A DNA stretch of 44,343 bases from Alicyclobacillus sendaiensis NBRC 100866 (GCF_001552675.1 NZ_BCRQ01000019.1:1-44343); one strand, 5' to 3'; shown: positions 11,032 through 19,659, counted from the first letter of the stretch. Program-made: numbers and translations. The notes: generated from the sequence alone by a model not told the origin.

Positions 11032-11582
11032 CGCAGCTGCTTCTCATCGCCCTCGGGATTGGACTTGACAACGGAGTGGCCGCCGTTGGCCTCGGCACTT
11101 CCGGGCTCAGCCGCCGCGAGCAGTGGCGCGTCGCGCTCATCTTCGCGGTCTTTGAGGCGTGGATGCCTGTCCTCGGCATCTTGGTGGGCCGCGAGGTCTC
11201 CAGCGTGCTGGGGCGAAGCGCGCACGTGGTCGGCGTGGGCATCTTGGCGCTTCTCGGCCTCTACAGTTTGTTGAAGCGGGGCGAGGTGGACGACGACATG
11301 GAGGCTGTCGAGCGCGCCAAGAGCCTCCAGATCATCCTGCTTGCCATCGCGCTTTCCATCGACAATCTGACCGTCGGATTCAGCCTCGGCGTGATGCGCG
11401 CCCCGCTCGCGTTCGCCGGTGTCGTGTTTGGCACCGTCAGTTTTCTTCTCACGGTGGCCGGGCTCGAGGCTGGTCGTTTCCTCGCCTCGCGCTTGGCGCA
11501 ATGGCCTGCGGAGCTGCCTGCGGAGCGGCTGACGGGCCTCGTGCTCCTCGCGGTCGCCGGCTGGATGGCCGCCATGGCATGA
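11025..11582 (+). CDS. MntP-like putative manganese efflux membrane protein
   Basis: The 185-residue protein has about six hydrophobic segments in two repeats. Each repeat carries a membrane aspartate in a matching motif, GLDNG near residue 15 and SIDNLTVGF near residue 113, as in the MntP family (DUF204). MntP exports Mn(II). The start is GTG 11025, inside the end of the FolC-like gene, with GGAGAGGA upstream, so the two genes form an operon. No yybP-ykoY manganese riboswitch is seen upstream. A related exporter of another ion is possible. Confidence 0.78.
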   Translation: MLTQLLLIALGIGLDNGVAAVGLGTSGLSRREQWRVALIFAVFEAWMPVLGILVGREVSSVLGRSAHVVGVGILALLGLYSLLKRGEVDDDMEAVERAKSLQIILLAIALSIDNLTVGFSLGVMRAPLAFAGVVFGTVSFLLTVAGLEAGRFLASRLAQWPAELPAERLTGLVLLAVAGWMAAMA

Positions 11583-11621
11583 CATCCCGCGTATCCTTGT
11601 CCTGCCGAAACTTGACGGTTT

Positions 11622-11649
11622 TTGAGCGCACCGACGGATGTAGTATAAT
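11622..11649 (+). promoter_or_regulatory. Sigma-A promoter of citrate synthase
   Basis: TTGAGC (11622-11627), 16 bases, then a perfect TATAAT (11644-11649). Start near 11656 gives an 80-base leader. Confidence 0.72.
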
Positions 11650-11674
11650 GACCGAGTACAAAATACGGCATTGG

Positions 11675-11713
11675 GCGATCTCGCTTTGACCCAGGGGATG
11701 CGGGCGAGATCGC
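11675..11713 (+). promoter_or_regulatory. 10-bp inverted repeat in the citrate synthase leader
   Basis: GCGATCTCGC (11675-11684) is repeated in inverted form at 11704-11713 with 19 bases between. It lies downstream of the start point and ends just before the ribosome site (GAGGAGG, 11721-11727). It could be a repressor operator or an RNA hairpin. No known citrate-synthase regulator site was recognised. Confidence 0.6.
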
Positions 11714-11735
11714 GAGGGATGAGGAGGTTCTGCTG

Positions 11736-12869
11736 ATGGCAGCGGAAACGACATTCAAAGCCGGACTGGAAGACGTGGTCTCCAACACGTCCGAAATCTG
11801 CTTCTTGGATGGGAAACAGGGGCGCCTTCTGTACTACGGGTATGACATCCACGATCTTGTCGACGGCGGCGCGTCGTTTGAGGAGGTCGTGTACCTTCTG
11901 TGGCACGGCGATCTGCCAAATCAGTCACAGCTGAAAGCGTTCACCGAGGAGTTGGCGCGCGAGCGCGCCCTGGCTGAACCTGTGCTCGACCTGTTGAAAC
12001 GGCTTCCGAAAGATGCAAACGCCATGGCCGTCCTGCGCACGGCAGTCTCGTTCCTCGGTTTGTACGATCCGGACGACGGCGACGAGAGCCTGGAAGCGAA
12101 CTACCGCAAAGCCGCTCGTCTCGTCGCGAAGATCCCGACCATCGTCACCTCGTTTGAGCGCATCCGCCAAGGACTGGACCCCGTGCAACCGGATCCTTCG
12201 CTGAGCGCCGCTGCGAACTTCTTCTATCTCCTCCGCGGCACGAAACCATCGGAATTCGAGGAGAAAGCCTTTAACACCGCACTCATTCTGCACGCAGACC
12301 ACGAATTGAACGCTTCGACGTTCTCGGCGCGCGTCACGGCAGGCACCCTTTCGGATATGTATTCTGCCATCACTTCGGCCATCGGGACGCTCAAAGGTCC
12401 TTTGCACGGCGGCGCCAACGAGCAAGTGATGCGCATGCTGCTCGAAATTGGCGAACCGAGCAAGGCCATTGCATGGATCGACGAGGCGCTCGCGCAGAAG
12501 AAGAAGATCATGGGCTTTGGTCACCGCGTGTACCGGACTGAAGACCCGCGCGCGACGCACCTTCGCGAACTCAGCAAAAAGGCGGGCGAGCTGAAGGGCG
12601 AAACCAAGTGGTTCGAGATGTCCCAGGCGATTGAAAAGCACATGCTCGAGGTCAAGGGGTTGCACGCAAACGTGGACTTCTACTCGGCGTCGCTCTACTA
12701 TTCGCTCGGCATCCCGACGCACCTGTATACGCCCATCTTCGCGTGCAGCCGCATCTCCGGTTGGACGGCCCACGTGCTCGAGCAGTACAAGAACAATCGC
12801 CTCATCCGCCCGCGGGCCGAGTACGTCGGACCGACGGACCGGAAGTTCGTCCCACTCAGCGAGCGCTGA
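11736..12869 (+). CDS. citZ: Citrate synthase
   Basis: Condenses acetyl-CoA and oxaloacetate at the entry of the TCA cycle. The 377-residue length is that of the short Gram-positive type. The three catalytic positions are visible: histidine in GPLHGGAN, histidine in MGFGHRVY and aspartate in HANVDFYS. ATG 11736 follows GAGGAGG by about eight bases. The gene is alone behind its own promoter; isocitrate dehydrogenase and malate dehydrogenase, which follow citZ in Bacillus, are absent. Sequence alone does not exclude 2-methylcitrate synthase activity, but no methylcitrate genes are adjacent. Confidence 0.92.
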   Translation: MAAETTFKAGLEDVVSNTSEICFLDGKQGRLLYYGYDIHDLVDGGASFEEVVYLLWHGDLPNQSQLKAFTEELARERALAEPVLDLLKRLPKDANAMAVLRTAVSFLGLYDPDDGDESLEANYRKAARLVAKIPTIVTSFERIRQGLDPVQPDPSLSAAANFFYLLRGTKPSEFEEKAFNTALILHADHELNASTFSARVTAGTLSDMYSAITSAIGTLKGPLHGGANEQVMRMLLEIGEPSKAIAWIDEALAQKKKIMGFGHRVYRTEDPRATHLRELSKKAGELKGETKWFEMSQAIEKHMLEVKGLHANVDFYSASLYYSLGIPTHLYTPIFACSRISGWTAHVLEQYKNNRLIRPRAEYVGPTDRKFVPLSER

Positions 12870-12893
12870 GCGCTGTCTTCCAAGATGTTTTGA

Positions 12894-12926
12894 TGAACGG
12901 CGTGCCGATATATGGCGCGCCGTTCA
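12894..12926 (+). other. Strong hairpin downstream of citrate synthase
   Basis: TGAACGGCG (12894-12902) pairs with CGCCGTTCA (12918-12926). The stem continues through a U-G pair and three more pairs to a seven-base loop, about 13 pairs in all. There is no T-tract on either strand. It lies 25 bases after the citrate synthase stop and may protect the 3' end or terminate inefficiently. The rest of 12927-13060 shows nothing clear. Confidence 0.55.
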
Positions 12927-13060
12927 CGCTTACAGGGCGGGCTTTGAGCGCGCTCTTGAGCGCTCGCCGACAGCGTACCAGGGCTTTCGCCCGCTGGCGC
13001 GAATTCGCAGCGCGCCGTCTCCTCTCCCGGGGCATGCTAAGGGCCAGGGAGGGATGGATC

Positions 13061-13279
13061 ATGGCAAGGAATCAGCGACTGCTGCTCGATGAAGCGTCGC
13101 GAGCACTGCAGGACATGAAGTACGAGATAGCGGGAGAACTCGGCATCACGCCCCCCGCGGACGGCTATTGGGGATTCGTCTCGTCATACGAGAACGGTTC
13201 CATCGGTGGCAGTATCACCAAACGACTCGTCCGTTATGCGCAGGAGCGGCTGGCGCAAGGCAACGTGGGATCGCCGTGA
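13061..13279 (+). CDS. Small acid-soluble spore protein, alpha/beta type
   Basis: This 72-residue DNA-binding protein coats spore DNA and protects it from UV and heat. KYEIAGELGI near residues 20-29 is the GPR protease recognition region that lets the protein be degraded at germination. GGSITKRLVRYAQ in the C-terminal half is the second conserved helix. ATG 13061 follows AGGGAGGGA. It marks the organism as an endospore former. A sigma-G promoter could not be placed convincingly. A terminator follows at once, so it is monocistronic. Confidence 0.95.
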   Translation: MARNQRLLLDEASRALQDMKYEIAGELGITPPADGYWGFVSSYENGSIGGSITKRLVRYAQERLAQGNVGSP

Positions 13280-13296
13280 CATTCGAACGCGAGATA

Positions 13297-13324
13297 GGCT
13301 GGGGCGCGGACCCCAGCCTTTTCC
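13297..13324 (+). terminator. Terminator of the spore protein gene
   Basis: GGCTGGGG (13297-13304) pairs with CCCCAGCC (13311-13318) around six bases, then TTTTCC. Confidence 0.85.
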
Positions 13325-13365
13325 GTGTCGACACGCCGACACCCCGCGGGTGCGGGGTGTCGGCG
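13325..13365. other. Palindrome and 14-bp hairpin between convergent genes
   Basis: GTGTCGACAC at 13325-13334 is a perfect ten-base palindrome. Immediately after it, CGCCGACACCCCGC (13334-13347) pairs with its full complement (13352-13365) around GGGT. Neither strand has a T-run. The stem lies 12 bases past the stop of the CBS gene on the minus strand and probably forms its 3' end. Confidence 0.6.
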
Positions 13366-13377
13366 AACCGATGAAGT

Positions 13378-13815
13378 TCAGTGGACGATGTTGTTCTGGG
13401 CTTCCGTGGGCGCGGAGATCTTGCTGAGCGCCGCGCCGGCTTCGTTCACGTGGATGTCGACGGTGGCGAGATCGCCAATCGACAAGATGCCGCACAGGTC
13501 GCCGCGCTCGTCCACGATGGGCAGACGCCGAATTTGATGCTGCGCCATGAGATCGGCAGCTTCGTGCGCGTCCATGTCAGGCCGGCCGGTGACGACCGCC
13601 TTGGTCATGCAGTCTTCGACTCGAGCGTCGCATTTGCCCTGCGCCACGGCCTTCAGCACGATGTCGCGATCGGTGACAATGCCCACGACGCGGCGATTCT
13701 CGCATACCGGGATAGACCCGCAGTTCTCGCGTTTCATCGCCTGAGCGGCTTTCTGGATGGAGTCGGTCGCCGAGCAGCACGCGACGTCCGTGGTCATGAT
13801 CTGCTGAACTTTCAT
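13378..13815 (-). CDS. Two-CBS-domain protein
   Basis: The 145-residue protein is two CBS motifs in tandem (about residues 5-60 and 70-130), each ending in the pattern G-I-V/L-S/T-x-x-D (VGIVTDRDI and CGILSIGDL). CBS pairs bind adenine nucleotides and sense energy state. Stand-alone proteins of this size resemble Bacillus YhcV and related general-stress proteins. ATG 13815 follows GAGGAGGG. There is no attached enzyme or transporter domain, so the partner is unknown. Confidence 0.88.
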   Translation of the reverse strand: MKVQQIMTTDVACCSATDSIQKAAQAMKRENCGSIPVCENRRVVGIVTDRDIVLKAVAQGKCDARVEDCMTKAVVTGRPDMDAHEAADLMAQHQIRRLPIVDERGDLCGILSIGDLATVDIHVNEAGAALSKISAPTEAQNNIVH

Positions 13816-13884
13816 GTGACGTCCCTCCTCGCTGTCATCGGTTCACACGCCGTAGTATGTCCCGCGAGCACCGTCGGCGAAGGG

Positions 13885-14277
13885 TCAGGCGGTGGTGGAT
13901 CGATGGGATTGGCGCCAGTCGAGCACCGCTTTGACAGCCGTGCCGATACCCCAGATGGCCACCAGTTGTCGGATCAGGAGGTCCAGGGGCTGCTGCGGGC
14001 CGATGGCGCGGACGACGAGAGCAGGGAGGCCCATCCAGGGTGACAGCGCCCATGCGAACGAGATGAGCCCGACGCACGCGAGCGCCAGAACGCTGGTCCG
14101 CGTGCGGCGGCGCGCAGCCCAGACGGCCCACACGCCGAGGCCGAGGTACAGATAAGCTTCCACAGGTGTGAATCGAAAATAGGCGCCGATGTCCCGGCTC
14201 AAGGTACCAGCTGCACCCAGGGCAGCGTATATCCACCCAATGATTCGACAAACCCATCTCGGTTTCAAGAAGGGCAC
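13885..14277 (-). CDS. Small membrane protein of unknown function
   Basis: About 130 residues with three to four hydrophobic helices (IIGWIYAALGAAG, YLYLGLGVWAVWAA, VLALACVGLISFAW, LIRQLVAIWGIG). The first in-frame start is GTG 14277, but TTG at 14268 has GAGGTG six bases upstream and may be the true start. It ends about 70 bases from the CBS gene start and could be transcribed with it. No function is recognised. Confidence 0.55.
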   Translation of the reverse strand: MPFLKPRWVCRIIGWIYAALGAAGTLSRDIGAYFRFTPVEAYLYLGLGVWAVWAARRRTRTSVLALACVGLISFAWALSPWMGLPALVVRAIGPQQPLDLLIRQLVAIWGIGTAVKAVLDWRQSHRSTTA

Positions 14278-14395
14278 CTCGCTTCATCCGTTTATTTCGA
14301 TGTGTATGCGGACCGGGACGAGGCCATGAGCTTCGATGTCCGTTCGAGCGCCCGTGTGGTATGTTAACTACGTGACTTGATCGGGAGGGGTGTCC

Positions 14396-15466
14396 TTGGC
14401 CATCTCGTCAGAACAGCGGAGAAGCCGGCGGATCGCCGCTGCCGTAGGGCTTGCGGTCGTCCTCGTGGCGCTCCTCGCGACTGGACTCGCCTTATGGCGA
14501 TCTCGGCACGCCTTGCCTGTCGTGCAGACCGCGACTGTTTCGCTCCAGCGCATCAAGCGCGTGACGCTCGCGTCAGGCACCGTAAGACCGGTGGCCCGTC
14601 AGATCGTGAATTTGGACAACCTGCCGGCGCCCGTCGAGCGCGTGCTGGTGCACGTGGGGCAGCGGGTGCAGGCAGGGCAACCGCTGATTCAGTTGAACAC
14701 GGCTTCTGCAAACGCCAGCGTGGAGGCGGCGAAATCGGCGCTCGCCGACGCGGAGTCGGCGTATCAGCGCGTGCTGGCGCAGTACAATCAGGCCCCGACG
14801 GCGCTTAAGGCGCTCTTTCTGCCGCAATTGAACGCGGCTTTGGCTTCGGTGGCGTCGGCGAGAAGCCAACTTGCCCAGGCGGAGGCGCAAGAGGCCCAGT
14901 TGACCATCACCGCGACCCTTTCCGGCGTGGTGCTCATCGCAAATCCGAATGGCGTCGACGCTGACGGCAACCCGACGCCGGTCGTCGAGGTGGTGAGCCC
15001 CGCCAAGGACGTCGTCATGGACTTGTCGGAGGTCGACGCCGCGCAGATCAAAGTGGGCATGACGGCGTCGATGCAGACGGACGCGTATCCCAATCAGACG
15101 TTTGCCGGGGTGGTGACGGCCATCGCGCCCTATGCAGAACTTTCCTCCAGTGGCGCTCCGGTCGTGAAAGTGACGGTCAAGCCGCGTGGCTCATTCCCGG
15201 TTCCCTACGGGTATCAGCTCACTTGTCGCATCCAAAGCCAATCCCCAGCGCCCGTGCCTGCCGTGCCCTACAGCGCCATTGTGCAGAACGGAACGGGCTA
15301 TGCGGTCTACGAGCTCAGAAACGGCCGAGTGTATCTGGTGCCGGTCAAGCTCGGCATGACGAGCGACACCGCGGTCCAGGTGCTTTCCGGGGTGTCGCCG
15401 GGCGATCGCGTCGTGGTGAATCCGCCGGACAATCTTGCGAGCGGAGAGGCCGTGCGCACGTCATGA
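14396..15466 (+). CDS. Membrane-fusion (MacA-like) efflux adaptor
   Basis: The 356-residue protein has an N-terminal membrane anchor (residues about 13-35), a biotinyl-lipoyl-like half-motif (VERVLVHVGQRVQAGQPLIQL), a coiled-coil rich in Ala, Glu and Gln, a beta-barrel domain and a C-terminal GVSPGDRVVV segment. This is the adaptor of MacAB-type ABC systems. In Firmicutes it bridges the membrane and cell wall. An in-frame GTG at 14390 lies within the ribosome site. TTG 14396 is five bases after GGGAGGGG and is preferred. It overlaps the ATPase gene by four bases (ATGA). Confidence 0.85.
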   Translation: MAISSEQRRSRRIAAAVGLAVVLVALLATGLALWRSRHALPVVQTATVSLQRIKRVTLASGTVRPVARQIVNLDNLPAPVERVLVHVGQRVQAGQPLIQLNTASANASVEAAKSALADAESAYQRVLAQYNQAPTALKALFLPQLNAALASVASARSQLAQAEAQEAQLTITATLSGVVLIANPNGVDADGNPTPVVEVVSPAKDVVMDLSEVDAAQIKVGMTASMQTDAYPNQTFAGVVTAIAPYAELSSSGAPVVKVTVKPRGSFPVPYGYQLTCRIQSQSPAPVPAVPYSAIVQNGTGYAVYELRNGRVYLVPVKLGMTSDTAVQVLSGVSPGDRVVVNPPDNLASGEAVRTS

Positions 15467-16149
15467 TTCGCCTCGTGGGTGTGACGAAGTCGTATACTGT
15501 GGGGGATCAGCTCGTCCCGGTGCTGAAGGGCATTCATCTCGAGGTCCACCCGGGGGAGTTCGTCGCGGTCATGGGGCCGTCGGGCAGTGGGAAGTCCACG
15601 CTCATGCACATCCTCGGGCTCCTGGACCGGCCGACGTCGGGTGACTATGAGCTGAACGGCGCGTCCGTGCTCCATCTGCCTTCGAACGAACTCGCTCGCC
15701 TCCGCAATCAGCACATCGGGTTCGTCTTTCAGAATTTTCACCTCATCCCGCGCATGTCCGCCGTGCGAAACGTGGAGCTTCCCATGGTGTACGCGGGCGT
15801 GCCTCGCAGCAAGCGGCGTGCGAGAGCCATGGAACTGCTCGAGATGGTCGGCATGGCGAACCGCGCGCACCACCTGCCGAATGAACTGTCGGGAGGTCAG
15901 CGGCAGCGCGTCGCCATCGCGCGCGCGCTGGCCAATGACCCTGCGGTGCTGCTCGCCGATGAACCCACGGGCGCGCTCGATCAGCAGACGGGTGGGGAGA
16001 TCCTCCGCATTCTGCAGGACCTCCACGCGGACGGCCGAACCGTCATGGTCATCACGCACGACCCGCGTGTCGCGCGAGCCGGTCAGCGCATCCTGCACAT
16101 GGTGGACGGCGAGATCGTCCGAGAGGAGGTGCCGGATGAACCTCGATGA
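15463..16149 (+). CDS. MacB-type ABC transporter ATPase
   Basis: The 228-residue ATPase has a Walker A (GPSGSGKS), Q-loop (FVFQNFHLIPR), signature (LSGGQRQR), Walker B (VLLADEPTGALD) and H-loop (ITHD). The sequence is typical of the LolD/MacB/FtsE class, which works mechanically on periplasmic or cell-wall partners. It starts at ATG 15463, overlapping the adaptor stop, and overlaps the permease by 14 bases. The three genes form one transporter for an unknown substrate, possibly a peptide, antibiotic or lipid. Confidence 0.95.
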   Translation: MIRLVGVTKSYTVGDQLVPVLKGIHLEVHPGEFVAVMGPSGSGKSTLMHILGLLDRPTSGDYELNGASVLHLPSNELARLRNQHIGFVFQNFHLIPRMSAVRNVELPMVYAGVPRSKRRARAMELLEMVGMANRAHHLPNELSGGQRQRVAIARALANDPAVLLADEPTGALDQQTGGEILRILQDLHADGRTVMVITHDPRVARAGQRILHMVDGEIVREEVPDEPR

Positions 16150-17344
16150 GATGCTCCGCATGGCCTTGGCCTCGCTCGCGGCCAACAAGACACGGGCATT
16201 CCTCACGATGCTCGGCATCTGGATTGGGGTGGCCTCCATTCTCGCCATTGTCGCCATCGGCAACGGCGGCAAAGCGCTCGTCATTGGGGAAATTTCAGGC
16301 GGAAACCAGTCCAACGTGATTCAAATTGTGCCGCGAGAGCTCGTCGCGCCTGGTTTGCCACAGCCCGGGCAGGTGCTTTCCATCGACGATTCCGATCTCG
16401 CCATCACCGCATCGTTCTCTGGCGTGGAGAGCGTCAACGAGACCTTCTACGGCACGGCCGTGGTGCAGAGCGGAGACAAGTCGGACAATGTGACGCTCTT
16501 CGCCGGTCCGGCGGATTTGGACCGCCTCGCCCGCTTTGTCGTCGTCCGCGGCCATATGTTCACCGCGGAGGACGTCTTGTCTCACGGCAACGTCGCGGTC
16601 ATCAGCCAGTCGCTCGCGAATAAGCTGTTTGGGAGCGGAAATCCACTCGGCGCGATCATCACCTTGTCCGGCGTGCCGCTCGAAGTCATCGGCGTTGCGC
16701 AGCCGGAGCAGGCGAGCCTGTACTCGCTGGTGATGGGGAGTGACAATCTGTACATACCCGACACCACGTGCGAAGATATTTTCCCGAATTGGACAGCGTC
16801 TGAGATGGATGTCGTCGTGCAGCCGGGCGTCGACGTCCAGAGCCTCGCGAACCGCATCGTGTTGGCGCTCAACATCCATGCGGGCGATCCCACGGCCTTC
16901 ATCGACTCGTCAGGTCTCGCCGCGAGTGTTGCGGCCTTGGTTGGAAAGGTGACCACCATCTTGACCGCCGTGATTGGCGCGGTGGCGGGAATCGCGCTGC
17001 TCGTGGGTGGCGTTGGCGTGATGAACATCATGCTGGTGTCGGTCACCGAGCGGACGCAGGAGATTGGAATTCGCGTGTCGCTCGGTGCCAGGAAACGTGA
17101 CATCGTGCTCCAATTTCTTGTGGAGTCGATGGTCATCACGTCGATGGGAGGCGTCGCCGGGATTGCGACGGGGGTTGTGGTGAGCGCTGCCCTGCGGGCG
17201 CTGACCGGCATTCCGGCCTTCGTGCCGTGGACGGTCGGCGCGCTGGCGTTCGTCTTCTCAGCGGCCATCGGCGTGGTGTGCGGGCTGTATCCGGCGGCGA
17301 AGGCGGCGAATCTCCATCCGGTTGACGCCCTGCGGTACGAATAA
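16136..17344 (+). CDS. MacB-like ABC transporter permease
   Basis: The 402-residue protein has a first membrane helix in TRAFLTMLGIWIGVASILAI, a large extracellular MacB_PCD domain (about residues 45-270), and three helices in the C-terminal FtsX domain with GGVGVMNIMLVSVTERTQEIGIR and YPAAKAANLHPVDALRYE. This is the MacB permease architecture without its own ATPase. ATG 16136 lies inside the ATPase gene with GAGAGGAGG upstream. No terminator is visible after it. Confidence 0.92.
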   Translation: MNLDEMLRMALASLAANKTRAFLTMLGIWIGVASILAIVAIGNGGKALVIGEISGGNQSNVIQIVPRELVAPGLPQPGQVLSIDDSDLAITASFSGVESVNETFYGTAVVQSGDKSDNVTLFAGPADLDRLARFVVVRGHMFTAEDVLSHGNVAVISQSLANKLFGSGNPLGAIITLSGVPLEVIGVAQPEQASLYSLVMGSDNLYIPDTTCEDIFPNWTASEMDVVVQPGVDVQSLANRIVLALNIHAGDPTAFIDSSGLAASVAALVGKVTTILTAVIGAVAGIALLVGGVGVMNIMLVSVTERTQEIGIRVSLGARKRDIVLQFLVESMVITSMGGVAGIATGVVVSAALRALTGIPAFVPWTVGALAFVFSAAIGVVCGLYPAAKAANLHPVDALRYE

Positions 17345-17365
17345 TACGAATAAGTTGCGCGCTGT

Positions 17366-17394
17366 TTGTACCTATTTGGGCTGTCCAGTATACT
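17366..17394 (+). promoter_or_regulatory. Sigma-A promoter of the glycosyltransferase operon
   Basis: TTGTAC (17366-17371), 17 bases, TATACT (17389-17394). Transcription would begin near 17401, about 55 bases before the next start codon. Confidence 0.72.
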
Positions 17395-17454
17395 GAGGGC
17401 AGAGAGTGTGAAGATAGGCGACATCGAGGTTGTGCTTGATAAGGATGGTTGCGG

Positions 17455-17760
17455 ATGCGCTTGGGGTTGAACATCGAGTACGACGGAAAAAATTATGATG
17501 TGCTTGAACTGCCGAATGAGGCTTTTGTGTGCCTTTTGCCATGCATGACGCCTGAGCAGTACAATCGGATCAATCGGCGCTTTGAAGACGTTTGGCCGGA
17601 CGTGACGGTTCGGAGGAACCATATCCTCGCGTTCACGGCGGAGCGAGTTCATACGCCCGTCGATTACGTGTTTCTGTACCGAGGGCCGTTCTGGTTTGAT
17701 GAAGAGGACTTGGATCGGTACATTCAGGCGCACACCATGCAGGGTTACCGCCCCTGTTGA
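17455..17760 (+). CDS. Conserved-looking small protein of unknown function
   Basis: A 101-residue, charged and aromatic-rich protein without signal peptide or membrane segment (starts MRLGLNIEYDGKNYDVLELP). ATG 17455 follows AAGGATGG by six bases; a TTG start at 17449 is possible. It is first behind a good promoter and 19 bases before the glycosyltransferase, so the two are probably co-transcribed. No family was recognised. Confidence 0.6.
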   Translation: MRLGLNIEYDGKNYDVLELPNEAFVCLLPCMTPEQYNRINRRFEDVWPDVTVRRNHILAFTAERVHTPVDYVFLYRGPFWFDEEDLDRYIQAHTMQGYRPC

Positions 17761-17779
17761 GAGAGTTGGAGGAAATCGG

Positions 17780-18934
17780 TTGGCTTCGGAGCGCACCGTG
17801 ATCGTATTTTTTGCCGGGAACGAAGTGGGCGGCGCTGCGACGCACCTCGTGACGTGGGCGAAGGCGCTGAAGGGCGGACAGGTCGACTACCACTATCGTT
17901 TTGTCAGCTTGGGGGATGGGCCGCTCGCGGGCGAGCTGCGGCAAATGGGCATGTTGCACGGCGCGGTCGCCGGGACGGTCGGCGCCATTCGCGATTTGGC
18001 TCGCGTGCTCCGACGCGAGCGCGCGTGGATTCTCCATTCCCACGGGCCCCGCATGAACCTGATCGCATCGTTTGCCGCATCCAGCGCGGGGGTCATCTGG
18101 ACCGCAACGATTCACAGCCATCCTCGATATGACTTCGAGGGGCACCCCTTGAAAGCTGCCCTCTTTCCGAGCCTTCATCTGTGGCGCCTATCCCGAGCGC
18201 GCGGCCTGTTTGTGGTCCAACCCGCGCTGGGAGACGCCCTTCCCTGTCGGACCATCCTGGAGGTTCCCAACGCCTTCTATCCGATTCCGCCGCGGACTTC
18301 GCGTGACGTATGCGCGGCGGAATGGCGGCATCGGTTAGGTTTGAACCCAGAAACGAAACTCATCGGTATTGCGGCTCGGCTCGATCCCGTCAAGCAAATT
18401 GACGTCGCCATCGCTGCTCTGGCACGTCTCTCAGACCTGGACGTCCACCTGCTTGTGGCAGGCGACGGGCGAGATCGCGCGAGATTAGAGGCGGCGGCGG
18501 AGGCCAGTGGCGTGCGATCACGGGTTCATTTCCTTGGACATCTGCAGGATGTGCGGGACTTGTATTGCGCCATCGATGTTCACGTTCTGCCGTCGAAGAG
18601 CGAAGGAGCGCCCACCTCGATGTTGGAGGCCGGCTATTACGGTGCCGCGAACATCGGGTCGGATGTGCCGGGCATTCGGCGTATGCTGCTCGACGGCGAG
18701 GCGGGGGTCCTCGTGCCGCCCGGCGATGCCGAGGCCCTCGCGCGTGCCCTGCGCCAAATGCTCACGGACGCCGCTCTGCGGGCGTCGTATGTCGAACGGT
18801 TTGAGCGGCTTGTGTTGCCACGCTACACCCCGGAGCGCATGGTCGTGGCGTACGAGCGCGGCTACACGGTGCTCGAAGAAGATGCGGTGAGAAGCGGCTG
18901 GCGGCTCCCGGCGAATCCTGAACAGACGAGGTGA
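17780..18934 (+). CDS. GT4-family glycosyltransferase
   Basis: The 384-residue protein has two Rossmann halves: an N-terminal glycine-rich stretch (FFAGNEVGGAATH), a donor-domain start LIGIAARLDPVKQID, and the GT4 EX7E signature region SKSEGAPTSMLEAG. Retaining GT4 enzymes move sugars from nucleotide-sugar donors onto lipids or polysaccharides. TTG 17780 has GGAGG about seven bases upstream and starts the first beta strand cleanly. No membrane segment is evident. Acceptor unknown; cell-envelope glycolipid or exopolysaccharide is a reasonable guess. Confidence 0.88.
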   Translation: MASERTVIVFFAGNEVGGAATHLVTWAKALKGGQVDYHYRFVSLGDGPLAGELRQMGMLHGAVAGTVGAIRDLARVLRRERAWILHSHGPRMNLIASFAASSAGVIWTATIHSHPRYDFEGHPLKAALFPSLHLWRLSRARGLFVVQPALGDALPCRTILEVPNAFYPIPPRTSRDVCAAEWRHRLGLNPETKLIGIAARLDPVKQIDVAIAALARLSDLDVHLLVAGDGRDRARLEAAAEASGVRSRVHFLGHLQDVRDLYCAIDVHVLPSKSEGAPTSMLEAGYYGAANIGSDVPGIRRMLLDGEAGVLVPPGDAEALARALRQMLTDAALRASYVERFERLVLPRYTPERMVVAYERGYTVLEEDAVRSGWRLPANPEQTR

Positions 18935-18941
18935 ATCCATC

Positions 18942-19643
18942 ATGTGGCGACGGCGGCGCGTATGGCGCGTTCGCTTCTTACCTCCGACACCTTACGGCGA
19001 TCCCGCCCCTGCTGGGTGGACCTTTCTGACCGTCACGGTGTTGTGGTACCTCATCGTCGAGACCATCACGGGCCGGTCGACGTTCGGCCTGCTGCGCGCA
19101 GGCGCGCTGTATCCGCCGCTCGTGGGGCACGGACAGTGGTTTCGCGTCCTCAGTACCATGTTCGTCCACGTGAGCCTCTGGCACATCCTCGTGAATATGG
19201 TCTCGCTGTGGACGTTGTTTGTAGTGGAACAGGCGCTGTCGACGCCGGTGTTCATCGCGCTGTACGTCATCTCGGGCGCCGTCGGCAGCTTGCTGACGCT
19301 CCCTATTTCGCCGGACCAAGTCTCGGCCGGCGCGTCCGGGGCCATCTTCGGCCTCTTCGGCGCGATGCTTGCGCTCGCCTTGATGGGGATGTTTCCGCCA
19401 TATGTCCGCAACCAGTTGCTGATGGTCCTTGCGATCAACGTCGTGATCGACATCATGAATCTGGGAACCATCGGCTGGATGGCGCACTTGGGCGGGCTCG
19501 CCACCGGGATGGCCTTGACCTACGCATTTGCCAGATGGCTTCGGAACCCACGGTTTTGGACGGTCCTGGCCTGGATCTGCAGCTTGGCCTGTGGATTCAG
19601 CCTGGTGTGGGATCTGGCGACGCCGTTGCCACTGTCCTGGTGA
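18942..19643 (+). CDS. Rhomboid-family intramembrane serine protease
   Basis: The 233-residue protein has about six membrane helices. The catalytic serine lies in GASG (Ser132) and the catalytic histidine in MAHLGG (His182). The HILVNMVSLW helix supplies the oxyanion asparagine (Asn85), so all active-site residues are present. It cleaves substrates inside the membrane; the target is unknown. ATG 18942 follows GACGAGGTG and is seven bases after the glycosyltransferase, so it belongs to that operon. No terminator is visible before the speD promoter. Confidence 0.93.
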   Translation: MWRRRRVWRVRFLPPTPYGDPAPAGWTFLTVTVLWYLIVETITGRSTFGLLRAGALYPPLVGHGQWFRVLSTMFVHVSLWHILVNMVSLWTLFVVEQALSTPVFIALYVISGAVGSLLTLPISPDQVSAGASGAIFGLFGAMLALALMGMFPPYVRNQLLMVLAINVVIDIMNLGTIGWMAHLGGLATGMALTYAFARWLRNPRFWTVLAWICSLACGFSLVWDLATPLPLSW

Positions 19644-19659
19644 GGCATTCAATTCCTGA

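Noticed and set aside
13001-13045. Sigma-G promoter for the spore protein (CATGCTA at 13033)
   Set aside because: No matching -35 at 17-18 bases, and the implied start would fall almost on the ribosome site.
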